Shown: positions 1 through 12,373 of the stretch, in pieces
Layout: the number at the start of each line of letters is the position of its first letter
Numbering within the stretch: the first letter of the stretch is position 1
Origin: Marvania coccoides
Taxonomy: Eukaryota > Chlorophyta > Trebouxiophyceae > Chlorellales > Chlorellaceae
Reading direction: 5' to 3'
Assembly (NCBI GenBank): GCA_963854735.1
Contig: OY978109.1
Coordinates: forward strand, 186,001-250,000
DNA length: 64,000 nt
Notes under the pieces: generated by a model
The model's database searches: none
The model's input: only the letters and a program-made list of their open reading frames with translations
What the model was told of the DNA's origin: nothing
Program-made: the position numbers and the translations under genes

Positions 1-587
1 TTGACTCGCGATGCCCTCGTGCGGCGCTGCGAATGGGTTCTGTGTGATTTTAGGCTGCGAAATAAACGGCTGGGACTGCGCGTCGGCCATCATTCTCCGT
101 GAAAGTCGTTCAGTTACGGCGCCTCATCAGTCGCGATTCGCGATTCGCCCCCCTCTTTTGGGTCGAGAGCAGCCGCACCTAGTCTATGAATATCAAGAAT
201 GCGCTACAGTACATTAACAAATTGTGTGGGGAAAAAACGGCCTGTCAATCGTTGTTTATTGGTCAAGACAGCTTTCTTCAAATTCAAAATGTATTCGACA
301 CCCTTTATAAGCCGTTGAGAACAGTGGGAGGAAGCAGCTGCCCTCGAGGGCCGCAAATGCAAGTGAACGCCGAATGCCCCATCCTCAAACCCCCTTTTTG
401 GGGGGGTGTTTCTAACCCACCGCCCCACCGTCATTTCATTCTTATTTCAAATTCCGAGCTTGCTTCACAAGTACATGCTCCGTCAAAACCTTGCGTATTA
501 TACAGCGATTGTTTACCGGTACTGCAATGCACCCTCCTTCAGTCAAACCCCACACAAAAAAAGAACTTTCATTGTTATTTTAAACGC
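1..587. other. intergenic / 3' flank, no gene seen
   Basis: I see no convincing gene here. The reading frames present are antisense or low-complexity shadows. The segment should hold the 3' untranslated region and poly(A) site of the minus-strand chromatin gene whose stop is at 588-590. A short direct repeat of the type gcgattcgcgattcgc occurs near 130-148. Confidence 0.5.
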
Positions 588-3500
588 TCAATCCATCTCT
601 GCCGTGGCATCGCTGTCAGCCCCATCCTGGGTAGCTGCGCTCACCGTCACGTCGCTGTCCCCCTCCTCCTCCCCTCCCTCGGCCGCCAACACCCCTCTTG
701 CCGCCTTCTCCCTCCGCCGCATCCGGCCCTTCATTCTGCGGTCCTCGTGGTTGCTGCACACCCACGCCCCGCTGGGAAACGCCAGCCCAGTGCACTCGGG
801 GTGCACGGAGATAGCGCACCCGTCGGGGTGCTCGCAGCACAGAAGGTCCCCAGCCAGCTGGCACACGCTGCAGGTGTAGCCCCACCTGCAGGATGCTACA
901 ATGTCTTCGGCAGCGGCAGCGTCCGCCGAAGACACGGCTCGGCCCTGCGGGAATGGCTCTTTGCCCATGGCTTTCAGCACTACCCGCATAGTGCCGTCTT
1001 CCGCCTTGGATTTGCCCGTGCGGATCATGAGAGGGCGCTCCGAGGCGGCGGTGGCAACGGCGGCTGCCGCCGCCGCCGCTTTCGGCCCCGCAGCGCGCGC
1101 CCGCGCGGCCTCCGCCTCTTCCCACTTGGCCACGTCTTCCTCGAGCTTGGCCACCACCTTGAGCATCTTTCCCCCGCGGTCACACAGCAGGAGGGAGGCG
1201 TACGTGGCTTGGGCCGCGGCGCCGGCGTTGCCGCTCTCTGCGCCCCTCCGGGCGGTCAGAACGTTCTTCAGCCACACTGCTCGCTCCCGCGCGGACCGCC
1301 ACAGCCGCGCGGGCTTCCGCATGCGTTTCTCCCGCAAGTAGGCGTGCTCTGCATCGGAGTCGTCGAAATCATCTTCAGCAGCCACAGGGTGGGTGAAGGA
1401 AGGCGCACCGCCGTTAGCGCCACCCGGGCGACCACCAGGGCGGTTGGGGGTGGTCGCCTTGGGACCGCTTCCTCCGCCGCCATCAGTTCCAGCAGTGGCA
1501 GTGGCAGTGGCAGTGGCAGTGGCATTGGCAGTGGCAGTGGCAGTGTCGTCGTTATTTTCGGCCTCCCGCCCTGCTCCTGCTGCTCCTGACGGGCCTGCTT
1601 CTTCACCACTACTGCTGTCGTCGACCCTGCCATCGACCGCCATTGGCTGCGCTGCGTTTCCGTCTTCCGCTGCTGCTGTTGGTCCAGTCGCTCGCTGTTC
1701 CCCACCCTGCTCCTCCTCCGCCGCTGCAGCAGCAACCTGAATGGGCTCAGGCACCGCGGCGGCGTCTGCTTCGCCCAGCAGGGCCGCCATGCCAGCAGCG
1801 TCAGCGCCTGGCGGCAGCCCTTCAACTACCGCAGCAAAATGGCGCTCCAGCCCCAGCAGCAGGTCGCACAGCGCCTGGGGGGTGTCGCACGCCTTTAGGT
1901 CCCGCCGCAGCTCCTTCAGATCGCAGGTCAGCGCCAGATTCACCCCTGAAGCAGAGTCGACCAAGAAGAGGTCGAGCTGGCTTTTAGCGTCTCCCACGGC
2001 CGAGGCGCACGCCGCTGCCGCCAGCGCAGGCAGCTCCTGCTGCCGCGCTTTAGCGTCAGCTGGCGCAGGCCGAGGCAGCGTAAACGGATCCAAGCTCGCC
2101 GCCAGGCCCCCTGCCGCTGCTGTTGTTCCCGCTTCATTCTCATCCAGAGCCCCCACGATCTCATCGTAGTTGCGCCGCAAGCTGGCGTGCAGCTCCTGCT
2201 CCCGCGGACCCCGCCGGTTGAGCTTGGCCAGCAGGTCGTCCACCTGAGCCCGGCTGGTGAGGACTCCGGCAGGCGCCCCTTCTGGCGATTCCACCATAAT
2301 GAAGCTGGGCGCCCCCCGCAGCCACCAGTACCGCCGCGAGTGGCGGTCCAGGCCCAGAGGGTCCGTGCGGAACGCGCGCTCCGCCAGCTGGGCCTGCAGC
2401 CGCGCCTCACCGTCCAAATCTTCCTCCTCGAATTCGTCATTGTGGTTGAGGTTATTATTTAGCGTTTCTTCCTCCGGATCGCCCCCCTCGTCCACCCCCG
2501 GCGTGCCATCCTCCCCCGCGTTCTTCCGCCGCCGCTTGGCCGCGCTGCCGCCCGGCATAACGCCCATCTCCTCGCTAACGAAGCGTTTCCGCTGCCGCCT
2601 CGCGGCCGCCGCCCCCTTTGCATAGTCTACGTGCAGTTTGTTGCAGTCTGCCACCCGCGTGTTGATGTCCTCTCGCAGGTTCTGCCCCTGCGCGATGTCA
2701 TAGCACAGCATGCCCAGCAGGCGCAGCAGTGCCCCAGGCGGCAGCTCCCACCACGCCCTGAGCCCCAGCAGCGCCGCGCAGTGCGTGGCGACCTGCAGGT
2801 CTTCCATCTCTAACGAGAACTCATCCAGCGGCTCCACTGGAGCGGCGAACACCTGCTGCTGCTGTTGCCGCCGCCCCTTGGTGGCACTGCCGTCGCCTCT
2901 GCTGTTACTGTTGAATACGCCTCCGCTGCCGCTGCCTCCATCAGGAGAGGCCAGCGTATCTTCATCGTCCGCCTCTGCCCCACCTTCCTGGGCGCCTGTG
3001 CCAGCGCGAACCCGCGTCAGAAGCAGGTACCGCCGTAAAACTTCAGGCCACGTGGAGTCGGTGAGAACCTGAAACCAGCGGCGGGACTGGGAGCGAATGG
3101 GGGGGTCCCGGTTCATCAGTTCCAGCAGGCAGCACTGCGAAAAGGAGGAAGGGCGGGGAGTAATTACATAAAAGGGGCCAGCAATGCAAGCGTGTTGATT
3201 TTATTTATTTATTTATATAATTGACATCCTCTCGGTTTCAGCGTGCAGCGCCATTCATTGACAAAACGTGCATGATATCAAACCAAATGCTGAGCTAAAG
3301 GTAAATGTTATGACACATTGAACAACTCACCAGCAGCAGCTGGCGCATGAGCGGCCCCAGCTCAGGCGAATCCAACGGCCACGCCACTGCAGCCACCAGC
3401 TCCGCAGCAGACAAGTCGCGCTCCACCTCACAGGCAGCCCCGTACAGCGCCAAAAACTCAGCCACGGTGGCCGCCTCTGCCAGCGCAGCCTGAGCGCTTT

Positions 3501-6159
3501 CTTCTTTCAGCAGCGAGGGGTAGCTCTGAAGGGGGCCTTCGACGATGCGCCGGAGCCGCGACAGCGCCTCCGCCGCCTCTGCAGCGAGGGAGGCGGGGTT
3601 GCCGCCAGCTGCCGCTGCTGTCGCCGAGGCGGCGCCGCCTCGTGCTGCCAGCTCCTGGAGCTCCTTCACCCTGATCTCCAGCCGGTTCAGGTGCGCCTGT
3701 ATAGCAGCGGTAAAATGATATTCGGGTCGAGAAGATGAGTGCGTAAGAAGAAGAGTGTTCGGGCAACACAAGGAAGCGGGGAGAAGATTTCAAAAAAGTC
3801 AAATCGAAGCAAACAGCATTAAAAATGCATCTGAGAAGCTCTTATCAAACCAATAAGTTAAAGACAGAGCACCAGAATCGAAATAAGGGCAGGAAAGGGT
3901 TGCGAAACCGTAAATTAAACTGTATTAGACTGTATTAAAAAAAGTAACGGAAATTTCTAGCTCACCTTCTCTTCCTCGAGTACCTCCCAGTCATCCGGCA
4001 CCCTCCTGGGCTGCCTCCACACATCTTTGGCGGGACCAACCGCCCCCCCCTTGTCCTCCTTCCCCAGCAGCCTCTTCAGCAGCCGCCCCTCCGCCACCTT
4101 CTCCCTCGACGCCGCCCGCTCTACCGTCTCCTTTTTGCGGGTTTCCAGGTCCATAACGCGGCGCAGCGCCGCCTGGGTGGTATCCACACACTTGGGGCAG
4201 CACCAGTCGCCCGTGGGAAGGTCGTTCCAGCCCAATCCAAGGCAGGCCACGTGGTACGACCGGGGGCAAGTATCGCACAGTACCAGGGGCGAAGCTTCCG
4301 CGTGCACCACCCTGTGGCACTTGGGGCACTTAAAATTGTTGCGCTCCACGCGCGCGCGGGTCTTTTGCTCCGTCAACTTGCGCATGGCGTCCGCCTGGGC
4401 GGCTTCCACTGCCGCCAGCTGCCGCACGGCTACCTCGCCCAGCATGATGCGGTTATTGCCGCCGGCTGCTGCGGCCACCATGGCACGCAGTTTGTCGAAG
4501 GGGACCAGGCAGCGCAGGGCGAAGCGCCCGGGGGCCACGCGTACAAAGGCAGCGTCGTGGCCGCACGTCGACGCAACTGCAGAGAAAGGGGGGAACCGAA
4601 GGGTTTAACTCGAAATTCAGCGCTAAACTGAAATAAGACGCTTCGCGGCATGTTAATACCAACTACTAGGAATACAACGATTTTTTCCCCCTGCGGCGGG
4701 AAATGAACAAAAAAAAATTGATTAAAAAAAAATGACTTACTGGAGTTGCGGGCCTGGCGCACTTGGTCCCACTGGTACATGCCACGGTCCATGATGATGT
4801 CCGCCATGTCGTTGATGGCCATCCCCCCCTCCCCCACCTCCCTCAGCACAGTCAGCACGCAGCGCTTGATGGATCCCGGAGCCATCCTGCGCTCCACCTC
4901 TTCCATAGTCTCCACCATCCCTGCCAGCTCATCAACGCTCGGCGCAGCAGCACCTCCGCCCTGCGCCTCCCCTGCCTGCGCCCCTACGCCCCCAGATTCA
5001 TACGCGACGGCGTCGGCAGTGCCGCGGCCACGGCCCCAACGTCCCCGCCCCCTCCCGCGGCCGCGGCCGCGACCTCGCCCGCTGCCACGCCCTCTGCCGC
5101 GTCCCCCACGCCCCCGCGCACGCCACGGGAGGTCTTCCACTGAGAATCGCGCTGGCTTGTAGTCGTCATCTTCATCAAAGTCGCTCATGTCAGCGTACTC
5201 CGCTTCATCGGGAATTTCTTCCTCGTCTGGCTCCGCTTTCGGCTCCACGTCAGCATCGTCGTCGTCCAGGTCCACACCCCCCACGCCGCCACTGTCTGTG
5301 GGGGCCCCTGCGGCGCCTGCGCCCGCTTTTTGGCGAGCGGGGCGCAGACGCTCTGCCAGCGCCGGCGGCGGGGCTTCTGGGAGGCCGAATTTGGTGCGAA
5401 AGTACTCGGTGAGCTTCCACAGGCACTCCACGCCAGGGACACCTCCCACCGGCTCTGCAACGGCCACGGCATGCACCCATTCCAGGGCTAGAGCAGTGGC
5501 AGTGGCGGCGGCGGAGTCTTGCTGCTCTGTGTGTGCATCTGCTGGAGGCCCAGGCATGAGCTTGGCCACGGCGGCGGCGAGCGCGGGGGCGGGTTCCACG
5601 GAGTGATGCACCAGCTTGGCGGCAGCTTCCTCGATGGCAGGAGGGAAGCGAGACACCACTCGAAAGATTTGGGCTTCGCTGGCAGCAGCCTCCTCGAACG
5701 TCAGGCCAGCGGCGCCGGTGTACTTGCAGATCCAGATGCGCTGCCGGTAGGCGTGCAGCGCCCTCAAAAAGTCTCTGCGCGAGGGGAAGCAAGCGAAGGT
5801 GAGAGATGCAAATAAAAAATTGAAGGTCGCAGAGGAGTGATCAAGGGTGCGAGAGGTGCGGGGGAGGGAGATGGGGGTGCGTGAATGGTTTCGGAAGGTG
5901 GGTCTGGGTTGGAATCTGCCGCTGTTACAATGCCCTGGGCTGAGGGAGAGCGTAGGCCGCACCATAGCCCCGTCGCTCTCGTCTGCTGCCGAAAGGTGAT
6001 GATCGTGACGCATATAAAACGAAAAAAATTGGGTACTCACTCATAGCAGGTAAATAGTTCGCCAGTGAAGCGGATGATAAACACTTCATCGCTCGGAGAC
6101 AAGCCTGCTGGCAGCGCAAGCTGCAGCTGTTGCTCGCGCCCATCGCCGAGCAACGGCAT
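588..6159 (-). CDS. ACF1/BAZ-like chromatin protein (WAC, HARE-HTH, PHD, DDT, WHIM, PHD)
   Basis: Five exons (6159-6041, 5774-4741, 4576-3966, 3696-3331, 3134-588) join in frame to about 1558 residues. Domain order: an N-terminal WAC-like segment (1 to ~100) with the WICKYTGAAGLTFEEAAASE signature; a Gly/Arg-rich acidic linker; a HARE-HTH domain (~325-410) ending FVRVAPGRFALR across the intron at 4577-4740; a coiled segment; a canonical PHD finger (467-514, CPKC...CDTC...H..C...CCPKC); a DDT-like helical region (~620-760) spanning the junction at 3331/3134; a WHIM2 motif with LDRHSRRYWWLRG (~972-985); and a C-terminal CSVC...C..H...C..H PHD-like finger (~1465-1505). WAC-DDT-PHD proteins are non-catalytic partners of ISWI remodelers; HARE-HTH is typical of plant HB1/RLT partners. 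A nuclear nucleosome-spacing role is inferred. The start is the ATG at 6159, which begins the WAC domain directly. An Ala-Thr repeat encoded by GGCAGT units lies at ~1490-1546. Confidence 0.85.
1489..1546 (-). repeat. hexanucleotide (GGCAGT)n coding repeat
   Basis: About nine near-perfect GGCAGT units (read on +; one unit is GGCATT) lie inside the last exon of the BAZ-like gene. On the coding strand they give an alternating Ala-Thr tract with one Asn interruption. This is a length-variable, in-frame microsatellite. Confidence 0.8.
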
Positions 6160-6718
6160 CGTAAAAAAATCACAGCTTGTTTAATATGCAGTCCGCGACA
6201 CAGAGCGAAAAATAATGGCCAAAATAAGTGCTAAAAGAAAGGAGGGTCATCAAAGTGGACACCAGCATTGCTGATCGCAGAGAGCGAGGCAGCGCCATCT
6301 GGGCGCATGCATGCATTTCCTAGTCGCCAGAGCATTTTGGGCGCCGGCGGAATCAGCACAACTGTCCGCCAGCAACTTGATAAATTTCCGGTGGCGGGGC
6401 GTGGGTTGGCCTACTCTGTCTGTTGTCATTCTATTGCCTTAAATGCTTTGTGGGGTTGAAGGACAGCAGTGCAGATGTATTTGTGTGGCCTGGTTTACAA
6501 AAACTCCTGCCGACTTTCAAATTCCACCTTAAAAATAAATAAATAAAACAATTAAAGAAATCAATAGGCAAACAAGCAGTGACAAATTACCGAAAACAAA
6601 TGAATTAACAAAAAATTGATGTTAATAAGAAAGGACAATTGCCCTTGAAATATAAATGGGCGCTTTGTGAAAATTTTCACGGCCACGTATGATAGGCATA
6701 GGGGGTGAACAACGCAAC
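6160..6718. other. intergenic between two minus-strand genes
   Basis: AT-rich spacer between the start of the BAZ-like gene (6159) and the stop of the methyltransferase (6719). It must contain the promoter of the former and the 3' untranslated region of the latter. I see no coding signal. Confidence 0.5.
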
Positions 6719-8132
6719 TCAGCTCTGGTTCGACGGGAACAAATCATCCCTGTGCCAGTCGGTGGCCGGCTCATGTGCATGCTCAGCCGCCAACAGCACA
6801 TACCCTCCCTCGTATACCCCATCGTGTGCGGCCACTCCTCCGTCTTCATACCTCGGCTCAATAGGTGTCACTCCCACCCTCAGACCCCTCCCTTTCAAAT
6901 TCGCAACCATCCCGTCCCACATCTCTTGGTCCCTGATGGCGCACAGCAGCAGGCAGCGCCCCCCGGGGCGGAGGCGATGCGCCACTGCCGCCGCCACTGA
7001 TTCAGCCATTGCCCACTCGTACAGGATGTCTGTACCCAGAATGACGTCAAAACGCTCTTTTAGAGGGACTTCCGGGGCCATGCTGGCGCTGCTATGGCCG
7101 TCCAGCGCGCAATAGCTGCCCACCCGCGAAACCACCCCGCTCCCTTCTTTCTTCCTCTTTTCCTCGCTTTCTTTTTGCTTTTGGAGGTACTCCACCGAGT
7201 CGGCCCAGTCCAGGAACCGCACCGCCACGCTGCCCGCCTCCCACGCTGCGTTGCTAGGATTGTTGCTGTCACCGCCGCCATCTACTTCTAAATTTCCGCT
7301 GCCCAGCAGCTCGCCAAAGCTGCTGCACTCCGAGCCGCCGTCCTCTTCAGGGTCCCAATCCGCATCGACAACAACTTCACCACCAGCACCCGATCCCTCT
7401 CCTCCTCCCTCTCCTTTCCCGTCGCCAGCCCCTCCTCCAGGAAAATTCAAATGCAGGGCGTCCCGCAGGTTTAGCAGCAGCTGGTCAACGTAGTCAGTGA
7501 TCACAACCTCCGCCGCACCCAGTTTGGCCGCCAACAGCCCCACTGGGCCGCACCCAGCCCCGATCTCCAGCACTTGTTTGCCGGCGATAATTTGAGGGTT
7601 GTCAATGAGCTCATGACACAGCGTGTGCGCCACGGCCCACACTTTGGCGCCCACGCCGTCCCCCAGTGCGCCCTCCTTGACCGTGATGACGTGGCCTTGG
7701 TAAGAAAGCGCACGTACGCGGACCCCGGCTGCCATTTGTCCGCTGCATGCTGCGATGATGGTGGAAGAAAGTTCGAGGATGACGTCATCCCCTGTAGTGC
7801 CTGCCAGCTTCATGAGCGGCATCAGCTTGGGCACCGCGCCGGCCTTGCGGGCCTGCGAGAAGAGGGGCGACGAAAGCGAGTGAGAAGTAAGTAAGAAGTA
7901 GTTGAGATTGGCGTTGGCAAAAAAAACCCGGATATGTTCGGTCATAGCGTGCCTCCTCGGCGTATGCGTCTCGGGTGGTCACCACGCGTTCAAATGCCTC
8001 CAATGTTGTGCGCAGCATGGGAATGTTGGACAGTTTGAAGCCCTTTGTGCAGGTGGCAATCACATCGAGCCACTCGTTGATTCGTTGGTTGGCAATTAAT
8101 AGCTCCAGAAAATCGCCTTCATCTGCTGTCAT
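6719..8132 (-). CDS. METTL21/methyltransferase-16 family protein methyltransferase
   Basis: Two exons (8132-7953 and 7852-6719) give about 437 residues. The first ~120 residues are helical and resemble the end of an armadillo-like repeat region. Next comes a class I SAM-dependent methyltransferase core: motif I VLEIGAGCGPVGLLAAKLGA, then VVITDYVDQLLLNLRDALHLN, a post-motif acidic insertion, FLDWADSVEYL, FDVILGTDILYEW (the family's D-I-L-Y motif), and HRLRPGGRCLLLCAIRD. Family 16 enzymes methylate lysines of translation factors and chaperones; the substrate here is unknown. The intron at 7853-7952 appears to use a GC donor (GAG|GCACGC), which restores a continuous AYAEEARKAGAVPK. The protein seems to begin inside its helical domain, so an upstream exon before 8132 is possible. 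Confidence 0.8.
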
Positions 8133-8823
8133 TGGATTGCAGAATTTGGAAGGGAATATGAGGCTGCAAAATAAAGTTTTTTATTTTTTTTTTAATTCGG
8201 ACATATGAAAATGCTCGATGCTGGCTGACGACAGCGCCTTGAGTACTATGGACATGTGCAAAAACTTAATAACAAAAAATATATCAAAGACAAAAAAAAA
8301 AGCGCCTCCATGAGTCTGACCATCTGTCCTTTTTAAACGCCGGCATTATCAGGAAGCCTGCTCCTCAGGGATCTCTTCAGTCACCCACTATATTTATACC
8401 ATTGCATTAAAGCACAAGACGATAGGATGGAATAAACTGATTAATGGCACGTTTTGAGCGTTGATATGTCTCAACGACGATATTCGAATTGATAGAGTTC
8501 AGCAAAAGAAGGAAGGAAGAGATAAAAACCGGCTGATGGAGTGTCGCCGCGCCAGATAATACTTGATAAGCTAAAAACAAAATTTAAATGAGAGTATAGC
8601 ATCAGCCCACGCCGTTTTGAAAACAGCAGAAGAGTGCGCTAGGGTGGCGTGTTATAAACCCTTATAAACCCGCTCAACGCACCCACCCACCCAAACATAC
8701 AAATACCCGAGGAGGAAAAAAGAAAGAAGAAAAAAAGAGGCCCTAACCTAGAAATAAATTAATAAATTCCTGACGCGATATTTTTTTTTTCAGTTCGATT
8801 ATATCTTTTCTCGCTGTTTCCCT
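8133..8823. other. AT-rich intergenic region
   Basis: No coding signal. The segment is dominated by A/T runs and short purine tracts. It should hold the 5' region of the methyltransferase gene and the 3' untranslated region of the transporter gene ending at 8824. Confidence 0.5.
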
Positions 8824-10366
8824 CTACGCTTCGAAAATTGACGAGTAGCCGCGTGCCATGATGCGATCGCTGGCCACCGTGGTCAGCGCGCGCCCGTTCA
8901 TGCCATTATAAGGACTCAGCACATCAGACTTCATCCCTCCATCGCCCATCTGCCCCGCCTTGATCAGCAGCGCTTGCCGCTCGCTGGCGCTCAGCGCCTC
9001 AGACATCATCGATCCGTTGGCGTTTTCGGCGCCCACGCCAAACGGCGACGATTCAATGTCGTTCATCGGGATGGGCTTCAGTTTTCGCAAAGCCTCCTGC
9101 TTCTTGGCGGAGCGCTTGGCGCCCGAGTACAGCACCACCCCGCCCACGGTGATGGCGTACCCGAGGATGGAGTAGAAGTTGACCGGGTTGCGGAAGCACA
9201 GCACTGAGATGACCACAGCCACCACGCCCTTGGCGTTGCCCAGTACCTGGAGGGTGAGCGCCGAGGTGTACTTGGTGACCAGGAAGTTGGTGAGGTTGAC
9301 AAAGTAGGCCAGGAAGGAGTTGAACAGCAGCAGCACCCAGAAGCCTGCAGAAGAAGAAGAAAAAAATGCGTAAACTCAATAGGACAGTGTATACCATGCA
9401 GGTGCTTTTGCGGAGGTTAAACGCGGGTCGGACGCGTGTACAGTAAAACGAATGTCGAACAAAAGCCCCACCTCCACCGCTCTGGCCCAGCACCAGGGCG
9501 TTTGCCAGTGCCGCCGGCTCAAAGTAGAGAGTGACTGGCACCAACGCAGCCGCAGCCACGGGGGCCATGTACAGCAGCAAGCTCAGGGAGTCCATCTTCT
9601 CGGACGAGTCCGACAGCATGAGGCCCTGCAGCACGGATTTCAGCGCGCGGCCGGCGGTCGCAGCAAGGGCCGCTGCAAAGCCGTAAATGTTGAACATGGG
9701 CTCGGCGCCGCTGGCGATGACGATGCCCACCACCACGGGAATGAGGGAGAGGTACACCCCACTGGACTCCCGGTGGTTCATCATCACAATGGCGAGCGCG
9801 GCAGTGAAGGCGGGGGTGGTGGCACCCAGCGCTTGGTTGAAGCTCACTGGGATGAACCGTAGGGAGACGTTGCCCAGGACCACGGTGACGCAGAAAATGA
9901 GGGCCAAGGTGGCGATTTTGTAGAACTGCTGCTTGGATTTGACGGGCTGCAAGGTGACCATGCGGCTGGCGGCGAGGCCGTAGCTCATCAGTGAGCACGC
10001 CAGCATGTGACATAGCGTGAGGAAGGCGGGGTATCTGAGAGTGAGAGGGGGGGAGAGGGGCGGGGAGGGAGAATTTGAGGTTGCGTTGGGTGAGCTTGCA
10101 GCTTCAAAAGTTCGATTAGATCGAAATTGAGGGCAGGGTGGGGGTGAGAGGCGATTCAGGCTACCAGGTGCGACTTACTTGAATCCATATATACTCAAAA
10201 GGTACTTGTTAAGGAGGAGGACGCCAATGTTGCTCCCATACCTGGACCAAAAATTTGATTTGATGAGACAAACTTTCAGTACAAAACAGCACTGCGCGGC
10301 CCAAGGAACGCCATGCAAGTGATCTCACCATCCTGCTATCACAATGGCCGTGACTAGAGCTGACAT
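8824..10366 (-). CDS. triose-phosphate/nucleotide-sugar translocator family transporter (UUAT/KVAG-like)
   Basis: Four exons (10366-10329, 10241-10179, 10034-9472, 9344-8824) join to about 394 residues. The protein has around ten hydrophobic helices and no long N-terminal transit peptide. Family signatures include [103 protein letters not shown] and [19 protein letters not shown]. This pattern matches the plant Golgi UUAT/KVAG clade of the drug/metabolite transporter superfamily, whose characterised members move UDP-uronic acids or related sugar nucleotides. A Golgi role in supplying wall or matrix glycan synthesis is inferred. The C-terminal ~90 residues are a polar cytosolic tail. Substrate cannot be assigned from sequence. 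Confidence 0.9.
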
Positions 10367-11190
10367 CTTGAGCAAAAAATAATGATTTTTATGAACAACC
10401 GCTTATTTTCAAAGTCACTTGCTGGTACCCTGTTTACCCGGGGCGTCTGCAATCTAAGCTACAAAAAGTTAAGTGGAAATAAACATGGAACCAGGGCTGA
10501 AGACGACCGCCTCGAATTTTTAAATCAAATAAAATTGCGGTTGCAAGAATTGACGATTCGAGGAGCCCTGACGACCGCACGCTGCCCTGTTTGACAAAAA
10601 ATGTTAATAACTGGCGTATTGCGTACTGAATTGGGGCGGGGAGGCAGCATTTGCGCTCTCTCTCACCCTTTCCACCCCTTTCGGCCCTCTTGCCTTCAAA
10701 CTCCCTCGCGACGATCGTCGGCCAGCTGATACGAGAATTTTTTTCTGGTATGGCAAGGTGCAGAGCCTGCCGCAGCTCCATTTCTTCATTTCGCCGTTTC
10801 TACAGACACCCCGCTGGGATTCGTTTGTTTGTTTGTGTTCAGCTTGCCCAAGTACCCGTGAGCATCATAATCACTCGCACATATCCGGCATTCCTTCACT
10901 TTTTCAAAGCTGTTTCCCTTTTTTCATATGCCCAATATACTCCGAGGATAATTAAGCTCGTCCTATTTCTAAACAAAAATAGGACTTAAGAGTCCCCAGA
11001 GGGAGGACGCCTGTAGTAGGTGCCTGTTCCTACTCGAAGGTTTCCAATCGTCTATGACCTGTTGCGTGTACCACTTCCCTTTTGCATGCCACCATTGCAG
11101 CAGCTCGCTGCCTTCCCGTGGAATAGACACCCAAGCGAGCTGACACTCGTCATCCTGCCTTCTGGTGTTACATGGCAATAGCAATGGCTA
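10367..11190. other. intergenic region carrying a dispersed repeat
   Basis: No gene is supported. The segment holds the promoter side of the transporter gene (start 10366) and the 3' flank of the GNAT gene (stop 11191). Its notable content is a ~103-bp sequence at 10928-11030 that recurs at 36841-36944. Confidence 0.5.
10928..11030. repeat. dispersed ~103-bp repeat, copy A
   Basis: Matches 36841-36944 in the same orientation over about 103 bp with scattered mismatches. The best-conserved blocks are gaggataattaagctcgtc, ctatttctaaacaaaa and cgcctgtagtaggtg. A 16-base piece, atatactccgaggata, also recurs at 60879-60894. It lies in non-coding DNA at every site, so it is probably a small interspersed element or a transposon end. 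Confidence 0.75.
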
Positions 11191-12210
11191 TCATGAAAAT
11201 TCCTTCACCATGAGCGACGCTGGCGTCAACCCCCGCAATTTTATCAGCCAGCTGTCAGAATCCACTTCTTTGTAGCCAGAGGAATCGTATAGTTTCCTGG
11301 CGGCCTCGTCCCCCAGCCTCACGTGCAGGTAGAACCTCTGGAAGCCTCGAACAGCGGCCAGCTGTTCGCAGCCAGCCAGCACTTGTCGGGCAATGCCTAG
11401 GCGCCTAAATTTTGGGTCCACGGCAATGTTGCACCTGCATTGATTGAATACAAGAGAGGGCAAACACCATGGTGGTGAGAAGAGAGGATAAAAACGAAGA
11501 AATACGAGTTGAAAGGCAACCAGAATGATGGCGAGTACAAAATCATTTTGGGGGGGGGACCCACAAATATGCTTCGTTGTCAGGAGGAGACAGGGTCTGA
11601 AACGTGTCTCTGGAGACCGGGTCAAACGACACTGCCGCGGTGGCCACCAGCCTTGAGTTTCCCTGCCCAGGCACTAACCAATCCACTGCTGAAGGGTCAT
11701 TTGGATGAAGCCGGCCCACCAAAAACACGCCTCTCGGCGGCATTTTCACCATATTTTCACAGTATTTACTGCATGCGGTTGGAAAAGGAAGATCTTTATG
11801 GTTCCAGGGATATAAACTCTGTAAAAATAGCCAACAAAGAGGGGTTAATACCGGTAGATTATTTCTCACCGCCCGTCCTCAATAGGAATGCCTTGAGGAG
11901 AGGTGGCAAACGCGCGGGTGAGCACCACACTGGCTGCCCCAACTTCTGATGCCTCCAGTGGGGAGATTATTAGGGTGCTGTCGCCTGCCTGCGTAGGCCC
12001 TTCCCAGTGAAAAGCTTCATCAGCGGAGACGTCAGCAGCGGCCAGAGCGAGCGTGGAGAGCCGCCTGCGCTTGCTGGGGTGCAATTGGGGGTGTGGTGTA
12101 TGTGCAATGGGTGGTGGCTGTGGCCTGCATTTTGTGGCGCTGCGAGCGTCTGTGTGCACGAGTTTTTTTAGTGGCCTCGAACTTTGGAGATGCAAGCTCT
12201 GGCAGTGCAT
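11191..12210 (-). CDS. GNAT-family N-acetyltransferase, possibly organelle-targeted
   Basis: Three exons (12210-11870, 11768-11565, 11434-11191) encode about 262 residues. The first ~50 residues are rich in Ser, Arg, Lys and Pro and poor in acids, which resembles a plastid or mitochondrial transit peptide. The GNAT core follows: beta strands with GDSTLIISPLEASEVGAASVVLTRAFA, a substrate loop with VGRLHPND, and acetyl-CoA motif A, CNIAVDPKFRRLGIARQVL (~183-201), containing the R-x-x-G-x-A pyrophosphate loop. Motif B follows as FYLHVRLGDEAARKLYDSSGYKEVD. The substrate is unknown; plastid GNATs acetylate protein N-termini and lysines. Its start lies only 163 bp downstream of the LPMO gene stop, on the same strand. 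Confidence 0.85.
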
Positions 12211-12373
12211 ATTATTATATATATATTTTTTTAACTGGTGCAAGTTCTTCGAAATAAATAAATAAAAGTGGAGCAGCAAGGTCGTGGAAGGATTCAATAT
12301 TTTGAAAAAAAAGTTGTGGCTTGAGTTGAAATTTGCGATCTCGGCATTTCGGGTGTCGTAGTTCATCAGAAAA

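Noticed and set aside
186..1589. 467-residue plus-strand open frame
   Set aside because: It is antisense to the last exon of the BAZ-like gene, low-complexity, and has no domain. The minus strand carries clear WHIM and PHD motifs over the same DNA.
5030..5130. CG-rich stretch on + considered as a CpG regulatory island
   Set aside because: It encodes the Gly-Arg repeat linker of the BAZ-like protein on the minus strand, which explains the composition.
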